Shown: one piece after another, positions 39,603 through 49,763 of the stretch | Layout: each line of letters starts with the position of its first letter | How positions within the stretch are numbered: position 1 is the stretch's first letter | NCBI GenBank assembly: GCA_018806915.1 | Contig: JAGKQI010000046.1 | Location: 434,001 to 498,000, forward strand | DNA: 64,000 bases | Direction of reading: 5' to 3' | Origin: Phytophthora colocasiae | Lineage: Eukaryota > Oomycota > Peronosporomycetes > Peronosporales > Peronosporaceae | The notes under the pieces: model-generated | What the model saw: the letters and a program-made list of their open reading frames with translations, nothing else | What the model was told of the DNA's origin: nothing | Database searches by the model: none | Made by a program: the position numbers and the translations under genes

Positions 39603-41975
39603 TTATACTCTATCCATGTCTTCGGTTCGCGTTGCATTAGCAGAGCTGCGTTGTGATGGGGTGATGGAGCCTTCCGTCCCCGACGAACGCAGCAATGCCA
39701 TTAGTTGAGAATGGTTGAGAGTGCTATTTCGCATGGCAAGTGCCACGCTGCCAAGCACTGCTGAGCCGCGGGCCTGGCTGTCACTTTCCATCTCACCTTC
39801 CTCCTCATCGATATCTTCGAAAACGAAAATGCTGTCGTCCCATGAGAGATTCAAGTCAAACTCCGTCTCACGAATCGAGTTATTCGGCTGCTCACCGCCA
39901 TGGCTGAGTCGCACAAGTTCCGATGGAACATCTGGAACAGTTGTCTTGGTTTGGTTAGCCAGTGCTGCATCTTCGATACGTTTGGCCTTAGGCGCATGTC
40001 CACGCACAAGCGTCACGAGATCCAAACTCAACATCGGGGATTTTATATCGATGGGGATGGCCTCGATAAGACCAATTGGTTTCGAGATGCCCTTGAAATT
40101 GTAGTAGCCATGGAACTTAAACTGGAACACTGTGGAACCCGGAATGTCCTTAATCTTGTACGCTTTAGTAATGATTTGCTGGCTTGAGCAAACTGCCTGT
40201 GCAGCGCAGAAAGCGCTCCAAGCATCACCACCAATCAGCACTTCTCCACCGTGAGCAGCCTTGGCGATACGAGCCGTTTGATTCACAATATTACCGAAGT
40301 AATCAGCTCGTCCACTTGTCTTGTGCGGACTAACACTAGCAGGAACGCCCGTCTCAATACCCATAGACATCGAAAAGCGAAGTTCTTGGTTTTCATTTTC
40401 AAGATCCCATTCACTGAATTTTTGTCGAATCCGCAGCTGGAACTCGCCACACCACAAGATAGCGCTTGCCGGCGTGAAAAATGCCAGCATGAAGTCACCC
40501 TGCAGCTCCTGGCACTCGTATCCATTATGCTTTCTCAAAAGCTCGCGAGCAACCATACACAAAGTCTTAATGCGATCTGCAAGTTCTTCTGCGTGACAAC
40601 GAACCAACGGCCGTGCTCCTTCGATAAACGTAAACACCATCGTGACAGGCTTCTGTGCCGACGGAGCATCTCGCATACCAAGCGAGAGCTGATGAGGGCT
40701 TTTCAACGTCGGGAATCTTCGTAGCTCCAGATCTCGTGGTAATAGCAGCATAAGCAACACCTCGTCGCCTAAAACAGCATGGCATCCTAGATCTTCCACA
40801 ACAGGGTTGCCCAACTGCACAAGCTGCTCCTTTAACCGATCCCACACGTTGTCGCTCAAAATGATCTGGCCTCCATGCGCATATTCACTTACCGTTTTGG
40901 TCCACTTGACGGCTTCACACAACGATAGCTCTGGATTAATATCTGGATCTGCTGTATGAATCACCATTCGAACGCGGAAACCGCGATACAAGAGCATATT
41001 CTTCTTCGTCTTGCCATTTGTCGTCACCGATATTTCCTTCATATCGTCAAATTGTTTGAGCAGCTTATCGTTCCACGCTGCATACACCAGGCTTAGCTGC
41101 AGCGATAGACACCACTTAGCAGCGTGAAATTCTGAGGCGAACGCAATCACAAAAAGCCCTGAGCGCGAATGGCTCAGAATCTCTTGTCCTCCATATTCCG
41201 ACGCCAGTCGAGAAAGCACTGTGTGTTCGTACAACAACTTCGCATCTTCCATCAGATCCTTCGCCTGACTCATCATCTCCCGGAATCCCTGCACTGAAAC
41301 CTGCACAATGACGACCTTCTCCCACCTCACCGGCGTCAAGTCTCCCAGGTCCGTCTTGATCTTATTAGCTGCTCCTTTCTTGCCGATCATTGTATTATTT
41401 GAGCCTGCTCCAGAGTACTCTGACCCAGATACCTCTAGACTCTGAGTACTGCTTCCCCCACTCTCTGCCTCCATCCTCGTTAGACGCAATAGCGTCGGGT
41501 TCTCTCTTTCCTGTGTCTGATTCTGTGAGCTTCCCTGTGACGAGATGGTTCTGCTTCCATCATGAACTGTTGAGATCTCGGCTGAGTTAATCTGTTCCTT
41601 ATGGAGTGTGGCACAAGCATAGTCCTGATAATTCCCTCCATCCTGGCTGTCTGGCTTCCTCACGTTCATTTTACTGAGCGGTCTGCTCTGGTTAGCCATT
41701 GTGTCCTGGAGACTAAGTTCACAGTCCAGACTGTGTCGTAACGGGTAATTTGCATTGACATGACGTAAAGAGTCGCTGGAAGTGGCCGAGTCCTTATCAA
41801 TACCCCTAGGGGACTGCGAGCGCACCCAGGGGCCGCCCATGTCTGCTCCCCTCCGTGTTTCATCATCCAGCGCGTCATCTTGATGCACATGTTGCAGATA
41901 TGGCGCCAGCTCCCGTACAATGTCGTTGCGGGGCAAACACTTCTCCAAGACGCGCATACAACACCACCAACACAT
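39603..41975 (-). CDS. Double adenylyl/guanylyl-cyclase-homology protein, probably catalytically impaired
   Basis: Intronless as read, 790 residues, no membrane segment. Two class III cyclase-like domains follow a disordered Ser-rich N-terminus: domain 1 about residues 218-405, domain 2 about 440-650. Domain 2 keeps LQGDFMLAFF, then DYFGNIVNQTARIAKAAHGG, that is one metal-ligand Asp and the transition-state Asn/Arg. Its first metal Asp is replaced (VFTFIEGA). Domain 1 has lost both Asp positions (VQVSVQGF, SGLFVIAF) and the Asn-Arg pair. It is therefore more likely a regulatory pseudo-cyclase, or one that needs a partner. The start is uncertain: open frames and a possible upstream exon lie at 41976-42230. 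The arrangement recalls soluble adenylyl cyclase C1-C2. Confidence 0.7.
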   Translation of the reverse strand: MCWWCCMRVLEKCLPRNDIVRELAPYLQHVHQDDALDDETRRGADMGGPWVRSQSPRGIDKDSATSSDSLRHVNANYPLRHSLDCELSLQDTMANQSRPLSKMNVRKPDSQDGGNYQDYACATLHKEQINSAEISTVHDGSRTISSQGSSQNQTQERENPTLLRLTRMEAESGGSSTQSLEVSGSEYSGAGSNNTMIGKKGAANKIKTDLGDLTPVRWEKVVIVQVSVQGFREMMSQAKDLMEDAKLLYEHTVLSRLASEYGGQEILSHSRSGLFVIAFASEFHAAKWCLSLQLSLVYAAWNDKLLKQFDDMKEISVTTNGKTKKNMLLYRGFRVRMVIHTADPDINPELSLCEAVKWTKTVSEYAHGGQIILSDNVWDRLKEQLVQLGNPVVEDLGCHAVLGDEVLLMLLLPRDLELRRFPTLKSPHQLSLGMRDAPSAQKPVTMVFTFIEGARPLVRCHAEELADRIKTLCMVARELLRKHNGYECQELQGDFMLAFFTPASAILWCGEFQLRIRQKFSEWDLENENQELRFSMSMGIETGVPASVSPHKTSGRADYFGNIVNQTARIAKAAHGGEVLIGGDAWSAFCAAQAVCSSQQIITKAYKIKDIPGSTVFQFKFHGYYNFKGISKPIGLIEAIPIDIKSPMLSLDLVTLVRGHAPKAKRIEDAALANQTKTTVPDVPSELVRLSHGGEQPNNSIRETEFDLNLSWDDSIFVFEDIDEEEGEMESDSQARGSAVLGSVALAMRNSTLNHSQLMALLRSSGTEGSITPSQRSSANATRTEDMDRV

Positions 41976-42433
41976 TTTTTACACCAAGTTTTTTCGAGAT
42001 ATGAACCTGTTCGGGGCTGCGTGTCGGTGTCCGCGTCTTCTGGGCTGCTGTAACGAGGCGTTGGTTTCGCTGTTTAGTACTGTAACTAGACGGTGAGAGC
42101 AGGAGCCTCCTGGTCTCCTTTGGCTGCTCCTCGCGCTGTGCTTGTGCTTGTTCTTGCTTCTTTTCCGCAACCCGCAACATGCACTCTGACTCTTGACTGG
42201 CACTCTCTATGCGGCATATACAAAGCAAGTGGTCGGCTGTGAGGTTGTGCGGTTAAAGAGACCGGACCCACTGGTTCCACATAATCCGACATCCAATACC
42301 CTTTCATATGGAATGCAATTACAGGAGTTTTTTTATTGATTAAATGAACTTTGAGAATAGATAAACCTACGAAACAGAAGCAATTAGACGGAGAAACGTT
42401 TGTAATCGGTTGGCCTTGCTCCTTCTTCAGCCT

Positions 42434-42913
42434 TCAGACTGCTGATACCGAACGTGCCGTTGCTCGAATCTTGGCATGGACAGTCCCCGAGTATGATGGC
42501 CGTTTACGCTCCACGAATGCGCGCTTGGATTCCCAGCACGTAAACCAGTCCCTCGACGCGACGGCGATGGTCTCCTCGTTCTCGAGACTCGACAGAATGT
42601 GGTATCGTTGCTCCACCTCGAAGCAGATTCGGCTTTTATTTGCCGATCTGTTAAACAGGAGGAAAGCCGCGAATCAAAACATCAAGCAGAAATGCAGCAA
42701 TCCGCAAGCGGTGGCTGCTATCCCGATGGAGAAGGAAACAGCAAGCTTGTGGCCACAATATACAGATAGCTACCGTAGGGTGCATGTGCCTGTGAGTTGC
42801 ATGCAAAGTGAGGCTCTGCAACTGTTTTATCGTGTCTCGCCCAAGGAGTGTTGTCACTTCAACACCATCCTCTGTCCGACCGATACATAACTGGGGGCGC
42901 TTTTCGCAGACAT
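42434..42913 (-). CDS. Possible small two-exon gene (tentative)
   Basis: Proposed exons 42913-42858 and 42647-42434, joined in phase 2 by a gtgaca...tttaacag intron of 210 nt, give 89 residues: MSAKSAPSYVSVGQ..., then YHILSSLENEETIAVASRDW and RKRPSYSGTVHAKIRATARS. The second exon has convincing coding character on the minus strand; the first exon and the donor site are guesses. A TATAAAAGG sequence lies upstream on the same strand (near 42975). No family recognised. The plus-strand frame over the same bases has no ATG near its start and is considered a shadow. Confidence 0.3.
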
Positions 42914-43004
42914 CAAGAAATGTCAACGCTCGTGAGTCAGGAAGTATAGGTCGATTAGTGAAGGTCTCCTTTTATAGCTGGGCAGTGGCAGTTTCCTCGC
43001 TGTC

Positions 43005-44045
43005 TTACGCCGAGTTGACGACCATCATGAGCAGCGTGATATACATTTGGATCTTCTCCTTGATCATGAGCATCAGCGCGGACGAGAGTGCTCCCTACAA
43101 TGCAATAACACCACCATCAGCAATGTAATTTAGATCAAGGCAATAGCGCAGCGTACCCTCGTGAGCTCCGGCCCCAGACCGCGGTAGAGCGCCAGCGGAC
43201 CTTCCTCTGTGTACACACGCTGCAACGTCGACGCAATGGTGTCCTTCTTGGGTCCAGTGTTGTCCAATTGGTCTTCTGCTGTCTGCTTCTTCTTGTTAGC
43301 CTGCATCAGCACCTTGGCACGGATGTACGGGAACAGCACCAACGTCGCGAAGGACCGCGCAATAGCTCCCAGCACAAAGGCCTAATTACAAGAAGCACAA
43401 TAGTCAAAACACACTTCACTCGTCAATCTCCGACCACTGCCTCACCTCCAATGCGCCAAGTGTCTGAGATGCCTGCTTAAATTTGCGCAGGTACATTCCC
43501 TTGAGCCTCTCGAAGACCGTGTATTGAATCGCAGGCTGCAGACACAGCACAAAGTATGCCCCCAGCCCTTTGTAGAGTCCCCCGACACCACTCTCTTTGA
43601 CAATGGAACGGAGGATCTCCAGAATGCTGCCAGCTTCCGAGCCAGTCTGCATCCGAGTGCCCACAAGTTCCATCGGCATCGTGATGGGGAGGTGGCACAG
43701 TTCGCTCAAGTACCCAATACCTAAATCCGTGATGGTTCCAATGGGTTTACCGTCTTTTGGTGCCACCATTTGAGCTAGCATCGTGTACGCGTAAAAGTAC
43801 AGGAACTTGGAGGTGGACGACTCCGCTGCCTTGTACTGAATACCCTGATACAGTGATTTAATGAGCGCCAGTTGCTTGTTCTTCTTCGGGGCGTTCGGGT
43901 CGTCGTCCTCGGGGAGCAGCGACGCCCCCGACTGGATACGCGTCTTAAACGTGTCCAATGGGTACAGAATTGACGTCGACAGGAAGCCTCCAACGCCTGC
44001 AGCGGTAGCCGCGGCCACCATTTCCATCGGTTTACTAAGCGCCAT
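43005..44045 (-). CDS. Mitochondrial carrier family protein, peroxisomal adenine-nucleotide type
   Basis: Three exons: 44045-43446, 43381-43157, 43094-43005; 304 residues, the usual carrier length. Three carrier repeats are visible: first PLDTFKTRIQSG (Px[DE]xx[KR]), second PMELVGTRMQTG, and third, changed, FPYIRAKVLMQ. Each is followed by a GLYKGLG or LYRGLG loop. The C-terminus, GALSSALMLMIKEKI, resembles peroxisomal ATP/AMP or CoA/NAD carriers (PMP34/ANT1/PXN) more than inner-membrane ADP/ATP carriers. A 'GFLSTSILYPLDT' start is typical of that branch. Likely function: import of ATP, CoA or NAD into peroxisomes for beta-oxidation. Confidence 0.8.
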
Positions 44046-44810
44046 GGTGTCGAATTGTATTTGAAGCGGCGGTTCCTTCGGGAATACTTTCTTTTAGCCA
44101 ATCAAGTTGGAGCAAGTACGTGGCAGGAATGTTGGGTTCATGCAGCCACAAACCTTTGGCAGACAGACTGTGGCAATGGCAGTGCGGACAAGCAAGTACC
44201 AGCTCTACATGAAAAATTCGATCAAGACGCATGAAGCAATTACAGCGAATGGATCACTATGAGAATCACCCCTGTGTCCTCTTGTTTTCATCTGTGTTGT
44301 GGTGACGTGCGTCGAAAACAAGGTCTAGAGTAACGCGTCGCGATTGAGCCGATGAAATGCAGCGGCACTGACATAGCAGCTCTCGCTTGGATTACACCGA
44401 AGTGGTGCGTCGGAGTGGAGTAAACTGCAAGATGTTGCACGCACCGACTAGCGAGAGTGTGTAGTTGCAAAGATACTTTGTCAAGTGAGGATTGAAGCAG
44501 CTTAGACACAACGCCGTACGCGAGAAAGAGATAAAGACTGCCTCTGTCGTCTCAAGTTGCAACCAAGAGAAGCGTAATATCCCTCAAGCGGTCTGGAAAT
44601 CAATTGACTGCAGGTTGATGAAAGGCAGCGCTCGCTCTCAATGGTCTCAACCCTGCTGGACTCCAGCCTGGAGCGCAATCTCTTGACAATGTCGCAGGCT
44701 CTTCTCCACCTTCTATGCAGGTGATTGCGCCAAATTGAACACCACCGTCAGAACTGAAGGCGCGTCGCAGCCTCCTCTCATTCGCGCTTTGGACACAAGA
44801 AGACCAAGTG
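44046..44810. other. Divergent intergenic region between carrier and ceramidase genes
   Basis: About 765 bases without a recognised gene; several short open frames on both strands have no motif. It must contain the promoters of the carrier (leftward) and the first ceramidase (rightward). Confidence 0.35.
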
Positions 44811-45699
44811 ATGGCTACTGTTGAGCATTCGAGCATGCGTACGTCGACGCCGATGGGCTTCTGGGGTCCACCCACGTCCACCATCGACTGGTGCGAACTC
44901 AACTACGAGCACAGCTACTACATCGCCGAGTTCTGGAACACCATCAGCAATTCTCTCTTCGTTCTATTGGGACTTTATGGACTGTACCGATCCATTAAGC
45001 TGGGCTTTGAGCCTCGCTTCCACTTGCAGTTCATTGGAGTCATGGTCACGGGATTCGGATCAGCGATGTTCCACGGCACGCTGCAACATGTATACCAGCA
45101 TTGTGATGAGACGCCCATGGTCTGGGCCATGCTCGTGTGGATCTACATTGTATACAACAATGAGATTGAGGAGCTGCCCATGAAGAACGCTAGCAGTTAT
45201 GTCATTGCCTTCTTGACAACTATCGGTGTCATGTTCACTGTCATCCACGCCATCTACCGGTTCACAACCGTCTTCCAAGTCTTCTTTGGTATCCTCGCCG
45301 TGCTCACATGCGCTCGTCTGTGCATGCACTACGCCGAGGTGAAGGATCTAAGAGCTCGTGCAGTGGCTCGATCTTACGTGACGTCGGCGCTCATCGGCTT
45401 TGCCTTCTGGCTCCTGGACTACCACTATTGCCACACAGTCCGAGGACTGCCTGTTAACCCTCAAGGACACGCTTGGTACGTTGAATTCCAACTGGTTATT
45501 GCTGCTGCCTTACTAACAGTCAAAACTTCTTCGTAGGTGGCACATATTCATGGGTATTTCGTCGTACCATGGCCCGATCTTCATGCAGTACGTTCGTATG
45601 GAGCAGCTGAAGAAGAAGGTTCGTATCCACGACACTTGCCTTGGCATTCAGACCATTGTGGTCGAGGATAATGGTCAGCAGAAGCCCAAGCAGTTGTAA
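44811..45699 (+). CDS. Alkaline ceramidase, tandem copy 1
   Basis: Two exons: 44811-45475 and 45537-45699, junction GCT TG|G TGG; 275 residues, a normal ACER/YPC1 length. The true ATG is 44811, preceded by GTG. Family motifs: FWGPPTSTIDWCE and YYIAEFWNTISN near the N-terminus, FGSAMFHGTLQH in the third helix (metal-site Ser/His), WLLDYHYCH and, in exon 2, WHIFMGISSYH with the C-terminal His pair. Seven membrane helices are expected. It hydrolyses ceramide to sphingosine and fatty acid in the ER/Golgi with a zinc ion bound by His residues. Tandem with the paralog at 46004; same intron position. Confidence 0.92.
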
Positions 45700-46003
45700 A
45701 AAATCTTAATATGAGCCTTATGAACCGAAGTCAGCTTTGCTTGTGCTCAAGCCGTTTTTGCTTCCTTGACATCTATGTCGCTCTACCAGCCACATGTTTA
45801 TCCTATTGCTCAGCCGTTTCCGGATACTTATTCAGACTGAGATACTTATTGCTATTCTTAGTCATTTCAGGTTCAAGTGGATATTTCTTCGCGAGGGGAT
45901 GCGGTTGAAGATGGAAAATCCTAATCGTTGTAACGAACGCTCTAGTCATTCCCACATTCGCCGTGTCCCTGAGAAGCTTCTCCCGAGGCTTCTTCGCATC
46001 GAC

Positions 46004-46897
46004 ATGGCCACAACCAGCATGCGTTCGTCCACGACTGTTGGCTACTGGGGGCCGCCTACGTCCACCATCGATTGGTGCGAAAGTAATTACGAACACAGCT
46101 ACTACATCGCCGAGTTCTGGAACACCATCAGCAACTCTCTCTTCGTTCTATTGGGTCTTTACGGCCTTTATCGCAGTATTAAAATGGGGTTTGAGCCCCG
46201 ATTCCACCTGCAGTTTATCGGCGTTATGGTCACAGGCTTCGGGTCAGCCATGTTCCATGGTACACTGCAACACGTGTATCAGCAATGTGATGAAACGCCC
46301 ATGGTTTGGTCCATCTTGGCGTGGCTCTTTATCGTGTACAACAACGAGATTGAGCAGATCCCTATCAAGAACGCGAGCAACTATGTCATCGCTTTCCTGA
46401 CGACGATCGGCGTCATTTTTACAGTGGTTCACGCCATCTACAGATTCACAACCGTCTTCCAAGTGTTTTTCGGCATTTTGGCTATCCTGGGAGCTGGACG
46501 CTTGTGTATGCACTATGCAGAGGTGAAGGACCCGAGAGCTCGCGCAGTGGCCAGGTCCTACGTGACGTCAAGCCTCATTGGATTCGTGTTTTGGATGATG
46601 GATTACCACTACTGCCACATTGTGCGTGGACTGCCCGTGAACCCCCAAGGTCACGCTTGGTAAGATATTTATTTTACTGAAAAGCAGCACGGGGGGAATA
46701 TTACTAATGCTGCATCGTTGTTATTTTGCGTCAGGTGGCACGTGTTCATGGGCATCTCGACGTACCATGGCCCGATTTTTATGCAGTATGTGCGTATGGA
46801 ACAACTGAAGAAGAAGGTGCACATTCACGACACAGGCATTGGCATTCAGACCATCGTCGTGGAGGATAATGGCATGAAGAAACCCAAACAACTTTAA
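46004..46897 (+). CDS. Alkaline ceramidase, tandem copy 2
   Basis: Two exons: 46004-46659 and 46735-46897; 272 residues. The frame is open upstream to 45794, but the first ATG aligning with the paralog (MATTSMRSS...) is at 46004. It keeps every motif of copy 1: YWGPPTSTIDWCE, EFWNTISNSLFVLLGLYGL, FGSAMFHGTLQHVYQ, MMDYHYCH and WHVFMGISTYHGPIF. The intron sits at the same codon with unrelated sequence, so the duplication is not very recent. Substitutions are mainly conservative, suggesting both copies are functional, perhaps for different ceramide chain lengths. Confidence 0.92.
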
Positions 46898-47024
46898 GAC
46901 TACTACTATTTCCTCAATACGAACACTGAAACGCGTTGTATTTGATACTATAGCGCTTCGACTGATTTTCAACCAATCAGACGATTTTTAACGTCAGAAT
47001 AATACTACTAGTAGTAGTGTCAAA

Positions 47025-49067
47025 ATGGAGGCGCTGCTGCGTGACATTGCTGGTGGCCAGAGCTGTATCCTGCAGGAGAACAACATTATCGACCAAGTAG
47101 AAAGCGCCAAGAAGCAGTTGCAATGCGCTGTGATTTCAAAAGCTTCACGTACAGTCGCATTATGCCACGTGACAGCTGAATCTGTGTCATTCCTGGTCCA
47201 GTATCGCTCTGTAGCAGCTTCATCAGCGGGTTCCAAGTGGCACAAGCGTGTATTTCTACTGGAAACTGCAATAGCAAGTGGTTTTACTACCATTTGTGGC
47301 TCTGATGACGTAAATTTCGGGAGAAGAGACCTGTGCTATATGTACAGGAGACTACTACGAAGACTTTGGGATACACAACCGACTTGCAATACAATGACAG
47401 TCATTGTAAAAGTCGGTGTGCTATTGGCAGTCTGCTGGCTGCAATATGACCGAGTGGGGACATTGAAACAAGCGCAGGAGCTACTTAAGGAATGCTGTGA
47501 CTTCTGTTTAGAACACGAATCGACAAAGATTATCAGTAAATGGCCACTATTTCTACTGGCAATGGTGCAGATGGTGGACAACCAGAACTTTAAAGCTGCG
47601 TTACAGTGTTTCCAGAACGCTGTGAAGCTATGTGAACAATCTGGGACGGATGCGCCAGTCTTTTATTGGTATGCAGTGGCGTTGATTCGCAATGGGGCTT
47701 TAAACGACGCGGCTACTGCACTGAGCAAGTGTATTCAAGCAAATTATGAACCTGTGGCTTGTTTGTCACTTCAGGCGTTGATGAGTTTGCAAGAAAAGGA
47801 CTTTCATGCTGCTGCGGGGCAGCTTCAACGCGTACTGGCAATTGACTTTGCACAGCCGAGGTCACTATTTAACTATTCGTTACTGATGCAACGCATGGGT
47901 AACTTTGAGGAACAGCAACAACTGCTTGAATGCGTTGCGAACCCTCCTGAACATGGAGAAAATGGTCAAGGTGATGAAAAACGGAGAAAAACAGACCTTC
48001 CTGACTCATCAAGCACTCTATTCGACAATACGAGTCTGCAACGTTTGCTGCCATCACACGTGTCGAATGTAAAGACGTCGAAAGTGTATCTCCGCTTGGC
48101 TGTGTCTGCAATGGAGAATGGTACGATATTTTGATCGTTGGGTTTGGAGAAGGAAGGATATGAGCTAATTTGTTGTATCAACGATGCAGGTAGGTGGCTA
48201 GAATCTAAGCAGTATTTCGAAGAATTTATTGCCAGTGACGATCAACTACATGTCGAAGCTGCTCGAGACTACGTCTACGTATTACTTCAGGTAATGGTCT
48301 TCGTGTTGAATCGCTGGTGATGACAGGCTAACGTTGGATTGTTTCATTTTCAGTGCAAACTCCCGTCATTGGCACTCAGTAAATGCGAGCAATACTTACT
48401 GGGATATAAAGATATACAAGATAACGTATCACTCCTACTGCTCCATCTATACAGAACTGATGCATTGCTGTGTCTGGAGCGCGTCGAAGATTGTTTAAGG
48501 TATCTTCAAAAAGTTGTCCAGCCCAAGATTCAATACGCGATGGCACAAGAAACCCACGTTGCTGGAGAAATCAAATCATGTCATGTTCAATTGATGAACA
48601 ACCTCGCTGTAGTCCTGGCTTGCTGCTCTGGAGCTGATGTCGCTATCTCGCTCTTGCGTGAAGGATTGCAACAGTATCCTGATTGTCTTGTCATTACTTT
48701 TAATCTGGTCCTGTTACTCTGGAGAAAGGACGACAAAGCTACTGCAGTCTCTTTGTGGATGAAAGCTCGCAGCTTAAACCCGGAAGAAAAGATCTGCGAA
48801 CGAGGTGAAAAGACTTCGGTGAGTTTTGCTGCTGCTTGTCAAAATGCTGCAGTGTCCGCCGGCTTTGATCACGACCGACCCATTTCCGAACATGTGCAAG
48901 ACACTTCTGATGGTGAAGGTGGTGTATCGACACAGCAACTCGTCTATTTAGATGCACTGGTATTGGACTATTGGTGCAAGTTGCGGAACTCCCAGGTCGT
49001 GGACAGTTCGATTCAGTACGTCAAGTACATTGAGAGTCTGGGCACGACAAAACTCAAGCATAATTAG
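47025..49067 (+). CDS. TPR protein resembling Fanconi anaemia core subunit FANCG
   Basis: Three exons: 47025-48120, 48190-48290, 48354-49067; 636 residues, close to the ~620 of vertebrate FANCG. The protein is a series of helical TPR-like repeats: FKAALQCFQNAVKLCEQSG, ALNDAATALSKCIQANYEP, FHAAAGQLQRVLAIDFAQP, WLESKQYFEEFIASD, LALSKCEQYLLGY, VAISLLREGLQQYPDC. The final segment, FNLVLLLWRKDDKATAVSLW, matches the pattern of the last FANCG TPRs, and a disordered KRRKTD insert lies at the same relative place. FANCG scaffolds the nuclear ubiquitin ligase complex for interstrand crosslink repair. The assignment rests on repeat order and spacing, not on a catalytic motif; a generic TPR protein is the alternative. 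Confidence 0.5.
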
Positions 49068-49124
49068 AGGTTTCAAGACTATTTTTTCGTGTCTACTGAA
49101 CTGGACACGCAAGACTGATCAACA

Positions 49125-49745
49125 ATGCCAGGTAAGAGCTCGCGACTTCCTCGTCGTTCGAAGAAGAAGAATCCTCGTGATGGTCCGCTCGCAGTTCTCA
49201 CTCCTGAGCAAAAGTGGTGGAGAATTGTGGGTCGATTGGCCCAAATCCAGCTCGGGTGCAGTCTGTTGATGCAGCTTTCGTACGTGGCGTTCCCTGCGTA
49301 TAACTTCGCCTTGGCCTTGTGGGGATTGCTAGCTTGTACTCCGTCCTGGAGCGCTAAGTATTCGCGTCTGGTACCGCTGCACATGCTCGCGATCACCTTC
49401 TCAGTGGTAACAGACGTCATTTGGATGGGTTTGTGGGTCTCTGGACGGGTGTTCTACGACCAATTCTGCAATTCAAGTGCCGTGTCGATTGTCAGTTGTG
49501 GTGGCGCATCCGATCATTTCCCCGGATGTAGTACGAACCAGTTCGCTCTCTTCACATTGATTCTCAATCTCATAGCCAAAGTGGCGACTGTCGTCAGTAT
49601 GCAGCGCATTCAAGCCAACCGAACCAAACACCGCCATCATGTTGGAAGTGATAAAACGCCAACTTCTTCTGCTGCTGAAGTTGTTCCACTACCAGAAAAC
49701 AACGCTGCCACAGCAAAAGAAGATAGCTCCGAGGTAAAGAAATAG
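49125..49745 (+). CDS. Four-helix membrane protein, AGTRAP-like
   Basis: Intronless, 206 residues. A basic N-terminus (RRSKKKNPRDG) is followed by four hydrophobic segments: LAQIQLGCSLLMQLSYVAF, FALALWGLLACTP, HMLAITFSVVTDVIWMGLW and FALFTLILNLIAKVATVVSM. The spacing and the residues F-x-LALWG, T-DVIW and LNLIAK recall type-1 angiotensin-II-receptor-associated protein (AGTRAP), a Golgi/endosomal four-helix protein. The C-terminal tail is hydrophilic and Ser/Ala-rich. Function in an oomycete is unknown. It starts 57 bp after the TPR gene stop. Confidence 0.5.
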   Translation: MPGKSSRLPRRSKKKNPRDGPLAVLTPEQKWWRIVGRLAQIQLGCSLLMQLSYVAFPAYNFALALWGLLACTPSWSAKYSRLVPLHMLAITFSVVTDVIWMGLWVSGRVFYDQFCNSSAVSIVSCGGASDHFPGCSTNQFALFTLILNLIAKVATVVSMQRIQANRTKHRHHVGSDKTPTSSAAEVVPLPENNAATAKEDSSEVKK

Positions 49746-49763
49746 TGCATTTTTTTTCCAACA

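Noticed and set aside
42351..42890. 179-codon plus-strand frame
   Set aside because: It opens with TTG, has no ATG near its start, and overlaps a minus-strand exon with better coding character; kept only as a shadow.
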